A DNA stretch of 20,004 bases from Nemertoderma westbladi. Its lineage: Eukaryota; Xenacoelomorpha; Nemertodermatida; Nemertodermatidae. Below the pieces are notes generated by a model. It did no database searches. It was not told the DNA's origin and worked only from the letters and a program-made list of their open reading frames with translations. Location of the stretch: assembly GCA_032718475.1 (NCBI GenBank), contig JAUCBJ010004143.1, forward strand, positions 1 to 20,004, in the 5' to 3' direction. Shown here piece by piece: positions 7,915 through 15,917 of the stretch (the stretch's first letter is position 1; every line of letters begins with the position of its first letter). The position numbers were made by a program, and so were the translations under genes.

Positions 7915-10163
7915 ATGGCGGAGAAACTTGTCCGAAAGAGAAAGGCGGAGTTAGGAGGAAAGGAGATACTGGTGGATTTCACCGAGAGGCATCCGGAAGA
8001 AAAGACGAGGGGATACTATGAGCGGTTAGAGAGAGGTCACAAAGCGCGAGTGCTACAGGACCATTTCAGTGAGGTGCATGAACAGCGGCTGGTCGGGACC
8101 TACGGGACGCCATCGCTGGACAACGCGATCTTCGAGCATTTCCACTACATGGTAAAGGGAGATGAGGCAAAGTTCGGGATTCCGAAGTACGCAAAGGAGC
8201 CACCGAGGAAGGATTGGAAGAGGTTCGTAGAGTCCATCAGCAGGGGAGGATACATGGTCCTAGACGATGAGGGGACCGTGGAAGATGAGGAAGCTTCGAG
8301 AAGAGGATCGGCGGGATCGGCCAGAACCATACTCCTACATTTGGCCGCGCCAAATGGGGACATTTTCCTATTTGACCTGGGAACGTATGGGAAGAAGAAC
8401 AGGCCAAAGTTGAACCAGTTGCCAAAGGCGGTGCAAACCCTAGTAAGAGAGAAGTCGACGACGAGAAGGTGGGATCGGCGATCCGCGACGATGCGGAGAG
8501 ATTCATCGGTCCGGACACCCCCAACCTCCTGGACATGCAGATGGTCTACATGGCTATGACAGCACCAGACGGGTTGGGACTAGTGGAGAACGCAGGCCAT
8601 TGTGGAGCGGTGGCGATGGGCCAGCTAATGGGGCTCGTGTGTCACAAACCAATGGACAAGGGTAAGTTCAGAGAGGAGTATGGAGTGGAGTTAGCGAACT
8701 CGCTGAAGTGGGGAGCGAGGCCAGGGAAACAAGAGGTGTATCAATTCTGGAGAGGAGCGATAAAGGTATATCAGAAGCAATATATCCTGCAGGAGGACTG
8801 GATAAGGATAGGTTTGCTAAACCTATTCATGACCGTCGTCATTGAGAGAGAACCAACGGCATTCCTGCTATCGGGATCACCCCTGAACTACAGAAGAGCC
8901 TTCAAGACGGCTTTTGAGGGTCTGGTAGACCACCCAGGGCTGAAGGGTGAGTCGGTATACTATAACTGCCGACATCTAGTAGACGGGGAGGTGGATATGC
9001 CATATCAGAGGTGGGAGCAGCTAGAGGCGGATAGACGAGAGGCGAAGCAATTGGAAGAAATCGCTAGGCGAGAAAGGAGGGAGACAGAAGAAAGGGAGGA
9101 GGAAGCAAGAAGGGAAAGCTACGGGTTCGAGGAACAGGCGACCTTAGATGAACTTCGTTGGACATCATCAGGGAGTTCGGGCGAGTCTCTAGGGCGAGAA
9201 TTAGGGTGGACGGTGGGATCACCGAAACAGTCGACATCGGGATTGCAGGCGACGCCCATACCAGCGGGCGCCGAGGGCGATTATACATTGAGGAGGCCAG
9301 GGGAGCTGGAAGGATGGAGGATCACGGGCGAGAGCCAAGGTGGGAAGGGACACAATGGGTCCACCGGTATACCGGGGTTGGAGTCACTCCCAGAGAAGGA
9401 CGAGGATGACGACGAGTTCGGAGAGATGCCGCCCATCGGGAGAATCGGCCACTCAGACACGGACTGGGTTGGCGGGAGGGTGGTGACGGCCAGTGGGGCG
9501 AGAGCCTTCTGGGACAGACCCGGCAAGCGGGCCTGGGTGCATGAGGAGCCGGCGATGGATTTCGCGGGGAGCACCATCAGGTTGGGCGAACAACCGGGAA
9601 CGGCACCACGAGTAGTATTCGGAGAGATGATGCCCGGGAGGGGCGAGGAGATAGACGTGGACAGGGATGCTAACGTCCAGAAGTTCGCTTACCAGCGACT
9701 CCACAGACCGCGGAGATCGCTTGGGACGAAAGACGACGTGGGGCGGGAGACATTGGTGCTCGGCTGTGATTACTGTGGGAGGCAACCCCACCAGGAAAAG
9801 AGCTGTTTGTACCGATTCCAGAAAGGGACTAGTTGTCTCTACTGCCGCGAGTCGAGCCACAGGATGGGGGCGTGTCCACGGTTGCACAACCGATGTTCCA
9901 TTGTTCCGATGTGCAACTTCCGGGGGCACTACGGACGCCAGTGCGACTGGATGGACAACGAAGAGAAGTTTAGGATCTTCGAGGAGTGGGCCGATGTCGG
10001 CGCCATGACACGGCAGCGTATGAAGGCCCAGGAGTTCAGGTGGGGCTTCTTTAATATTAACCAGGAGGCCCACCTGGAGATTATCAAACGAAGACTTCCG
10101 TTTACCTACCAGGAGGTATCAACGGCGGCGTCGTACGCCGGGGTGATAAATACGCAGAGGTAG
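7915..10163 (+). CDS. Unrecognised large protein with three CCHC zinc knuckles, downstream of pol
   Basis: I do not recognise this protein. The ATG at 7915 (gaaATGg, purine at -3 and G at +4) is the best start. Frame 1 runs to about 8450 and then frame 3 to a TAG at 10161-10163, so one indel (or -1 shift) lies in the agagagaag region near 8442-8455. Together about 749 codons. The N-terminal ~360 residues look globular. About 365-408 is a highly charged Arg/Glu helix. Then comes a Gly/Ser/Pro-rich acidic linker. About 617-677 holds three zinc knuckles: CDYCGRQPHQEKSC (9765-9806), CLYCRESSHRMGAC (9834-9875), both C-x2-C-x4-H-x4-C, and a C-x5-C-x4-H-x4-C variant (9894-9944). No signal peptide, membrane segment or enzyme motif is visible, which argues against Env. 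A Gag/nucleocapsid-like or RNA-binding accessory protein fits best (inference). Compared with pol it is far less damaged. Confidence 0.75.
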
Positions 10164-10499
10164 GCCTATTTGGACAGGTGGACGCCACAGAACCGAGGGG
10201 AGTTCAGAAATTTCTTGGCGGAGCATGTGCCGCGGGCGATGAAAGTGATCCTATGGGACGCCACTAGGGGGAAACAACAGGGCCATTCGGAGGGGCCACC
10301 CGCGAAGCGATACCGGGAGCTGATAACACCAGCGCCCAAGGAGTCGACGACCGGGATTAGTAGAGAGGTGATGGCGAGGGTCAGGAGCCTGAAGGGAGAT
10401 AAGACCAAGTTAGCGGCAGTGGCCAGGAAACGACCAAGGGAGGAGGACGACAGAGGGAAGGACTTGAGATGGTTCCCAAAGTCAGGTGGAACGAACTAG
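10164..10499 (+). CDS. In-frame continuation of the zinc-knuckle protein past a TAG
   Basis: Frame 3 stays open for 111 codons after the TAG at 10161-10163 and ends at TAG 10497-10499. Composition resembles the preceding protein (Arg, Lys, Glu, Trp), with a basic C-terminus (KRPREEDDRGKDLRW). The stop context is Gln-Arg-stop-Ala, the same as at the gag TAG (1801-1803). It may be the true C-terminus behind a nonsense mutation, a readthrough extension, or chance. The TTG at 10170 is not a credible independent start. Confidence 0.45.
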   Translation, partial: AYLDRWTPQNRGEFRNFLAEHVPRAMKVILWDATRGKQQGHSEGPPAKRYRELITPAPKESTTGISREVMARVRSLKGDKTKLAAVARKRPREEDDRGKDLRWFPKSGGTN

Positions 10500-11025
10500 A
10501 ACTTGGGTGTGGGATGCCTGGAAGGCACCACGTGAGAAGTATGAACTCCTAAGTGCAAAATTTAAATAATTAAAAGTGCAATTAGTATGTAAGTATGTAA
10601 TAATCATTAGTTTAGTAAGCAAATATAATCAAAGTAAGTACTATAGTCATATAACTTTTTCCAATTAGCTACTGGGACTGGGGACCAGTTGACTATGACA
10701 GACGAGACGTTGGACGACATCACACTTCTTGAGTGCGACGGCACAGGAGGGGGGTGAGACTCGTCAGGAGTGAGTGGGTGAGATAGGGGTTGAGTAATAG
10801 CGCGGAGAGAGTGCGGGTGCAATTCAAGTGTGGGGGGGGGGGGGGGAGAAGTAAGAGGCAGAGTGAGGGACTAGGAGGTCCGGGAGTTAGAGCGGAAGTA
10901 AAGAGAAGTAGAGGAGAGTCAGGGTGAGAGTGGAGGAGTTAGAGTGGAGTTAGAGTGGCGAGAGTGTTGGGGAAACAAAAATTGTGTGAGAGAAGCCCAC
11001 AATCAGCCCGACACGGGACGCCAGA
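10500..11025 (+). other. 3' untranslated region of the element
   Basis: No ORF is supported. A small hairpin (10515-10519/10523-10527) is followed by an AT-rich stretch (about 10555-10670), a 15-G tract (10832-10846) and a strongly purine-rich stretch (about 10850-10970) with gagttagagtgg motifs. I see nothing else. Confidence 0.5.
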
Positions 11026-11209
11026 TGTCTTGGTGCAAGATAGATAAAGTTGCACCAAGGCAGGGTAGCGATATCATACCCATAGGGAGCGGCCTGGAAA
11101 GCCGGCTCCGAGTAAAATAATTCCACCCCACACCCGATAGTAAATCGGGATCCAGCGGAATTGTAGCGCACTAGAGGTGGATGCTATCTTCTCACCGGGA
11201 AGATAGCAT
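11026..11209 (+). other. Cluster of four RNA hairpins upstream of the polypurine tract
   Basis: Four inverted repeats follow each other. (1) 11026-11038/11050-11062, core cttggtgcaa/ttgcaccaag, a 10-bp perfect stem extended by three pairs including one G-U. (2) 11086-11093/11101-11109, ggagcggc/gccggctcc with one bulge. (3) 11133-11138/11144-11149, cccgat/atcggg. (4) 11181-11191/11199-11209, an 11-bp perfect stem with a 7-nt loop. The last ends one base before the G tract. It may be a structured RNA export, packaging or priming element (inference). Confidence 0.7.
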
Positions 11210-11218
11210 AGGGGGGAG
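11210..11218 (+). promoter_or_regulatory. Polypurine tract (plus-strand primer site)
   Basis: aggggggag directly before the TG of the proposed 3' LTR, the position and composition expected for the RNase H-resistant primer of plus-strand DNA synthesis. Confidence 0.75.
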
Positions 11219-11280
11219 TGTTAGCGAATTCAATTCTGCTAACCACCCCACAAAGTTGGACAAGCAGGGCCTTTAAGCAA

Positions 11281-11330
11281 TATTGGGGAGTATGAGGTTG
11301 ATTGCCAATCGACCTCGTATCACTCCAATA
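11281..11330 (+). other. Long imperfect hairpin inside the LTR
   Basis: tattggggagtatgaggttg pairs with the downstream cgacctcgtatcactccaata with a few mismatches and G-U pairs, closed by a short loop near 11303-11307. An AATAAA overlaps its 3' foot (11327-11332) but lies upstream of the TATA-like box, so it is probably not the active polyadenylation signal. Confidence 0.6.
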
Positions 11331-11510
11331 AACGGGGACGACAAACCCCAAAGGGCCACACACACAACGGGGGTCAGAGGTTACACCTCCGGGAGAGGGA
11401 AAGTGACAGTGGAGGGGGAGAACACTCCCAGAGAGATGGGAGGGCGAGAATTAGGTTATTAGCCAATGGGGGGCAGGCATCCGCTGAGTAATATGGCCAA
11501 CCTAGAGCAG

Positions 11511-11563
11511 TATATTACCAGTTGTTGTTTCTCATATCATTTACTTAGTTAGTCAGTTCAGTT
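11511..11563 (+). promoter_or_regulatory. Candidate LTR core promoter (TATA-like plus initiator)
   Basis: TATATTA at 11511-11517 and TCAGTT at 11553-11558 and 11558-11563. TCAGT is the initiator consensus in many invertebrate retrotransposons. Spacing is slightly longer than the usual 30 bp. Based on motif only. Confidence 0.4.
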
Positions 11564-11803
11564 AGGGCGGAACGGCAACTTTTATTACCGTCCACTGCCG
11601 CCACCATCATGAACTATTTTACCGGTGTTTCATTCACTTACTTAATTCAATAACTGTGTCTATGCTTTATTCATTCACTATATTTATACATATTAATCAA
11701 CAACTTCAGAACTCTCAATCCAATAAACTCTTTTCACACACGGCGGGGACACGTAAATAAAACAACCAACCGGTCGGGATTCCTGGATCCCGTAACAATT
11801 TCA

Positions 11804-12725
11804 GACATATCGCCATCTAGCGGCAGACTGGAGAACTGATGAGATGACAGATAACCTTATCACAAAGGGGTAAGCGTGGAAGATCAATTTCATGCATTTT
11901 TCCCTCTAGCAGCAGACTGGAGAACTGCAGACCAATCACCGACCCCACCAAGACACAGCAGCAGCACACTAGGCTACTGAACTGACACAGGACTGCAGGA
12001 TGTATTCTAAACAGAGCACATACTGATACATAGACAGACAGAAATACAACATATATATTTGACAAGTTTCAGCTTGAACGGATTATAAATAATGGAAAGG
12101 TTGTCTCACTTTAGGACATTTCGCCCTCTAGCGGCTGACTGGAGAACAGATGACCGATAACCTTCTTCACAAAGATTCAACATGTGGTATAGTAGGGCCT
12201 ATAGTACACACTTTGCTGAGATTCAACCATTCGGCTTAAGGTAAACCTGTAAACGAGTTAGAATCACGGAAATGGGAGAAGGTTTTCATCTTCAAACATT
12301 TCGCCCTCTAGCAGCAGTCTGGAGAACTGCAGATGAATCACCCTTCCTCAAAAAGACACAGTATGTAGTCATGGTCTGGTACTTATATTCCAAGACTCCG
12401 CTTAAACAGATTAAGATCAAGTAAAGATACAGGGGGGGGGGGGGGGGAGTGGAAGCTTATCACTTTCATACATTTTGCCCTCTAGCGGTAGAAAGGAGAA
12501 CTGCAGACCAATTACCGACCCCACCAAGATACAGCAGCCGCAGCAGCACACTAATGCAGGATATATTCTAGCTGAGCACATACTGGCAAACAGACAGACA
12601 TACAACATATTTTTGACAACTTTCAGCTTGAACGGATGAAAAATAATGGAATGAGCCAAGGATTTAACTTTCATACATTCGGCCCTCTAGCGGCAGACTA
12701 ATGAACTGCATACAGATTAGCCCCC
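11804..12725. repeat. Degenerate ~200-bp tandem repeat with CCCTCTAGCGG core (6 copies)
   Basis: A conserved block catttcgccctctagcggcag-actggagaactg recurs at about 11804, 11891, 12115, 12295, 12468 and 12672, all in the same orientation, with a further diverged copy near 13361. Copies share more than the core: for example tttcagcttgaacgga-t near 12066 and 12619, and accgaccccaccaaga near 11939 and 12514. Spacing varies from 87 to 224 bp, so it is an old, gapped array. A 16-G tract (12432-12447) sits in one unit. No coding. Confidence 0.85.
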
Positions 12726-12809
12726 TTTGAATGACACATGACAGCTAATGGTCGGACTAATACAAATATTACAAGTTTCAGCATGGTCTGTTGGTCGGAT
12801 CCAGACTGG

Positions 12810-13300
12810 AATCAATACACTTTGCGCCGGATTAACCCGGCGCACTTTACAATAAAAGCGCGCCAATGTGGCGCGTGGCGCGCTCGAAAATCGTAAAGTG
12901 CACCGGCTTTGGCACGTCTGCACGTGGCGCTCCCAAAAATAAAAACCGGCGCCAATTTGTTGGTTTAACAACTACGGAAGTGCCTTAAAAATTGCAATAG
13001 CTGTTCAAAAATTTCGGCTCGCTTCGCTCGCCTTTCTTTTTTCTGTTGTATGGTTACTGCTGAACAGGGACATGCAGACATGTACAGCTCTACAGCAATA
13101 CTGACATTGGCAGACTGGTTACACTCCTTCAAAATTGAAATTGCATTGGCGTGGCGCTCTTCAAAATTGTTTCAAATGTGCGGCGCACTTAAAAATTTCG
13201 TTGGCACAGGGTTTGCTTTGAAATTGCATTGGAGCGTGGCGCGCATAAAAATTGGTTGGCGCACTATCCGGCGCACTTTTTGGATGGATTCCATACAGGG
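12810..13300. repeat. GC-rich GGCGC-motif repeat region
   Basis: GC-rich blocks built on ggcgc(g/a)c alternate with short A/T blocks (for example ggcgcactttacaataaaa, ggcgcgctcgaaaat, ggcgcacttaaaaattt). An inverted pair ccggcgcacttta (about 12836) / taaagtgcaccgg (about 12892) is present. The hairpin-like ggctcgcttcgctcgcc lies near 13016-13032. An 86-codon open frame (13050-13310) is regarded as chance. Probably a decayed satellite or non-autonomous transposon, family unknown. Confidence 0.5.
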
Positions 13301-13339
13301 GTCGGATTAAATGCAGAGATGGTATATGGTGGATGGGAG

Positions 13340-13420
13340 GACATTTATTAATGTTTGACATGTAGCCCTCTAGCGGGAGACTGTTGTACTGATGACAGAT
13401 GGTCTCGAACAGTCTCTAAA
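13340..13420. repeat. Isolated diverged copy of the CTAGCGG repeat
   Basis: gacatgtagccctctagcgggagactgttgtactgatgacagat aligns with the core block of the array at 11804-12725 and ends with the tgatgacagat variant of copies 1 and 3. It is separated from the array by the GC-rich region. Confidence 0.75.
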
Positions 13421-13520
13421 ATCTCAACTTTTGGTCTTATTGACAGATTGATGCATTGTACAATTTCTCAACAAAGTTTGTGTCAATTACAATGGACTAC
13501 TACTGTTCGAATTATGTTAT

Positions 13521-13581
13521 GTCCCAAATTCCCCTAACTGTCCCAAATGCCAAATTACACCAGGCTGGGGTAATTTGGGAC
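13521..13581. repeat. Small inverted repeat GTCCCAAATT / AATTTGGGAC
   Basis: gtcccaaattcccc (13521-13534) and ggggtaatttgggac (13567-13581) are inverted with one bulged base. Related gtcccaaatgccaaatta (about 13540) and gtcccaaattaaccc (about 13751) lie nearby. Probably remnants of a small MITE family. Confidence 0.55.
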
Positions 13582-13779
13582 ACTGATGAATATTAATTAA
13601 AAAATGGTATATTATTATTTGAAAATAAAAATTAAGTAATTAGTTTGATAGAATGGTTACTGCTACTGGTTAGATGGTGCATACTTGATAAGGTCGGATT
13701 ATCAAAAAAATGTTTTTAAAATTCTGAAAATAGCTTTAAAGGTCGATTTTGTCCCAAATTAACCCAGTTTACCCTAATG

Positions 13780-14185
13780 TATAAAATACATTATTTTCTA
13801 CATTATTTATTACATTATTTTTAATGGAATAAGCCACTTATAAACCATTTTGTTATTAAATCACCTAGGCCTACCGGTATGGCTTGGAACAATAATGTTA
13901 TTATTAGTTATTTATATCTAGCTAGCCCAGCACCCATGTCATAAATATTCATTCCAGAACATCTATTTCTTTAACATGCAGACATGGGGTGAAACAGTCA
14001 GCTCGTAGAGGCAGAAACAAGCTGGGCACAGGGGCATATTACAGTAGGCCTATTACTGTATTAAAGTCAGTGCTGTAGTCAGTTATGAGCTAGACACGCC
14101 TCAACATGCTGGCAGTGATGAGCATGGAGCAAGACATGCTGAGCGAAATGGAGTTCGACGAAATTGTGGCGGACTTTTGCTAGTC
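13780..14185. other. AT-rich intergenic sequence
   Basis: No gene, tRNA or clear repeat boundary is seen. It contains short taggcct motifs scattered through the flank. Confidence 0.5.
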
Positions 14186-15435
14186 GGTCCAACGAATCTG
14201 TACAAAAAAGTACAAAATAGACAGTACAATACAGTACAAAAGAGTACCGGTACAATAAAGTGCAAAAATAGTACAAAAGACAGAAAGTGGAAAGAGTGCA
14301 AAATAGTACAAAAGAGTATAAACGAGTGAGAAACGCATACAAAACGTGTATACCAGTGTAGTTTACACTACACTACACTTGTATATATAAATATAATTAA
14401 TTGTAAGCAAATGCAACGGGACCGAAATACAGAAATATGCGCCGCTACAGTGTCAATCACTAGTGGCCTTGGTTCTGTGGTCAGTATGAAATGATTGACA
14501 TAACTTTGATTCATGTAGATTTTGACTGGCTTACAACTGTAGGCTACAAGTAGAAATAGGCTACAGTTCGTATAATACAATATAATGCAATACTATGCAG
14601 TGGGTAGATAAAAGTCCTATAACTGAGACTCAAAATTTAGGTCATAGTCTTAAAGTAGCCCTAGCCCATACTGTATGCTACTGTACATTATGTAGGCTAT
14701 GTATGTCTGTATGTACGCCTCTATCCTGCTCTGCAACTTTATTGAGTTCTCCCTCTGCAATTTTTCGGGCTTGGGACCGTTTTTTGTGTTTTTTGAACAC
14801 AAAAGGTTGCATTAACTCATAAGATTGTATTGTAATAAGGGCCTACTCTCTGACTGATAGACAGCTAGATCAGCCCCCGCTCAATGCAGTCAGAAACACT
14901 GGTCACTTTCTGGCTGAAGCTCAGCCAAAAATTATCCACATATTTACAGCCACGAAAGTGTCCGTGCAGCCACTATTTGTCCTTCACAGGCTGCTGATTA
15001 TATTTTCGGACATATTTTGGCTGTAACTTCACTAGTCCTCAACGCAGAACCGCTGGGCACATAAGGTGACAATTTTTACTTTTAATATTAACAGATTAAT
15101 GATAGTTATCCCAAAATCCCAACGATGAGATTCTAATTCTCAAATTAATTTATACAGAATTTTATGGCGGTTCTAATGCCGCATAATTTGTAGAATGCCA
15201 ATGTTAAAATTTCACTGCCGGTTTTCAAATGAAATTTAGCATTGTTTTCTATGGAAAAATTTCACTCTGAGAGCATTTTCCGCGGACACATTCTGGCTGT
15301 AAATTGGACAAATTGTGACCAGTGTTCCTGACTGCAATGCATGGCTCGCCCCACAATCAGACAATGCTTTGTTTTATTTTGCACATCATGTGTGCCCCTC
15401 TACAGCTCTAAACGATTTGAACTACACTTGGATAC
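14186..15435. mobile_element. Foldback-like element, copy A (right end lost; carries a MITE)
   Basis: Begins GGTCCAACGAATCTGTACAAAAAAGTAC, followed by a (gtacaaaa)-type minisatellite to about 14320, then gtgagaaacgcatacaaaacgtgtataccagtg. It aligns over its length with copy B (15918-16720): for example atgcagtgggtagataaaa at 14595 and 16320, and the cccccgctcaatgca and acgatttgaactacacttggatac blocks. The alignment stops at 15435, where an unrelated tagggttcgaccgg sequence begins, so most of the right inverted repeat is missing. No transposase is encoded. Confidence 0.8.
14887..15334. mobile_element. 448-bp MITE inserted in copy A, with 5-bp target duplication
   Basis: Terminal inverted repeats CAGTCAGAAACACTGGTCAC (14887-14906) and GTGACCAGTGTTCCTGACTG (15315-15334) differ at one of 20 positions. 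Both ends are flanked by CAATG (14882-14886 and 15335-15339). Copy B has the uninterrupted site ctcaatgcatagctcgcc near 16628, which shows the empty target. No ORF. Superfamily unassigned; a 5-bp duplication is not diagnostic, and because the element starts with CA a 7-bp duplication (CAATGCA) with asymmetric ends is also possible. Confidence 0.85.
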
Positions 15436-15545
15436 TAGGGTTCGACCGGAGCTATTTTTTGCTGGAGCCGGGTACCGGACCGGAGCAACTTAAAAGTACA
15501 GAAGTACCGGAGCCGGGGCCGGACCGGAGCAACATTGTTTGTTAT
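15436..15545. repeat. CCGGAGC-rich repeat fragment
   Basis: Starts tagggttcgaccggagc and contains two copies of ccggaccggagcaac (about 15477 and 15519) with the accggagccgg motif. The tagggttcgacc start resembles ends of hAT-like non-autonomous elements, but no matching opposite end is visible. It abuts the truncated end of copy A. Confidence 0.4.
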
Positions 15546-15917
15546 TTAGCCTTGCAGCCTTGAGTTTGCTGTAGGCCCTAATTAATTTTGCAGATAGCTC
15601 AGGGGGGGGGGGGGGCTCTTTACTGCTTTACATAATCAATTAAGGGATATCTATCTGTCTATCTAGTACCGGTACGGTAGTAATAGCATATATTTACAGA
15701 CTGACAGACCTATACCTGTATAGGCCTACTGAGTACTGATATAACAGTATAATATAATCTATATTATATATACGGTCATTCGGGTACTGACTGCCTGACA
15801 GCTGGACAGCCTGGCCGATGTACTAGCTAACTGGCAGACTGGATTGGAATGGAACTAATTCTGTTACTGCAGTACTGGCTGACTGGTAGCAATTAAAGTA
15901 CATGTCTGCATGTGGCC
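15546..15917. other. Intergenic sequence with poly-G and simple repeats
   Basis: Contains a 14-G tract (15602-15615), a tctatctgtctatctag stretch, and AT-rich tatataa sequence. No gene is seen. Confidence 0.5.

Larger units (their letters stand above)
1..11797 (+). mobile_element. BEL/Pao-type LTR retrotransposon, 5'-truncated by window edge
   Basis: One element is inferred from the order Gag, CCHC knuckle, aspartic protease, RT with YVDD, A17-type segment, RNase H, H2C2/DDE integrase and DUF5641-like tail, which is the standard BEL/Pao order. It is followed by a second large ORF, a hairpin cluster, a polypurine tract and a 3' LTR, all on the same strand. The 5' LTR and primer-binding site are not in the window, so the element exceeds 11.8 kb, large for a family usually well below 10 kb. 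Pol carries many frame changes and an internal TGA, so the copy looks defective. That the part after pol (6858-11218) belongs to the same element is inferred from the absence of any other LTR in between and from the common strand. Confidence 0.85.
11219..11797 (+). repeat. 3' long terminal repeat (579 bp, TG...CA)
   Basis: Begins TGTTAGCG right after the polypurine tract and ends CCCGTAACA, giving TG/CA ends. Internal signals: a long imperfect hairpin at 11281-11330; TATATTA at 11511-11517; two overlapping TCAGTT initiator-like motifs at 11553-11563, about 40 bp downstream; and AATAAA at 11722-11727 and 11756-11761. This order (promoter, start, polyadenylation signal) fits U3-R-U5. The partner LTR is outside the window, so the boundaries rest on the TG/CA ends and the adjacent PPT and not on a pairwise match. 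The following bases atttc (11798-11802) are the candidate target duplication. Confidence 0.7.

Noticed and set aside
9453-10073. Antisense 206-codon ORF
   Set aside because: Lies opposite the zinc-knuckle coding region; no motif.
7915-10499. Env-like glycoprotein for the ORF after pol
   Set aside because: No signal peptide, no hydrophobic membrane segment and no obvious glycosylation clusters; instead cytosolic-looking sequence with CCHC knuckles.
6858-11797. A second, separate LTR retrotransposon nested after pol
   Set aside because: No second LTR, protease, RT or integrase in 6858-11218; everything is on the same strand with one PPT and LTR.
13050-13310. 86-codon ORF in the GC-rich repeat
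   Set aside because: Falls within repetitive sequence and has no protein-like features.
14079-14342. Antisense Phe/Leu/Tyr-rich 'membrane' ORFs here and at 15823-16125 and 16663-17020
   Set aside because: Direct translation of the (gtacaaaa)n minisatellite in the Foldback-like arms.
15436-15450. tRNA/SINE B-box (ggttcgacc)
   Set aside because: No matching A-box upstream, no cloverleaf, and the sequence continues as a CCGG repeat.
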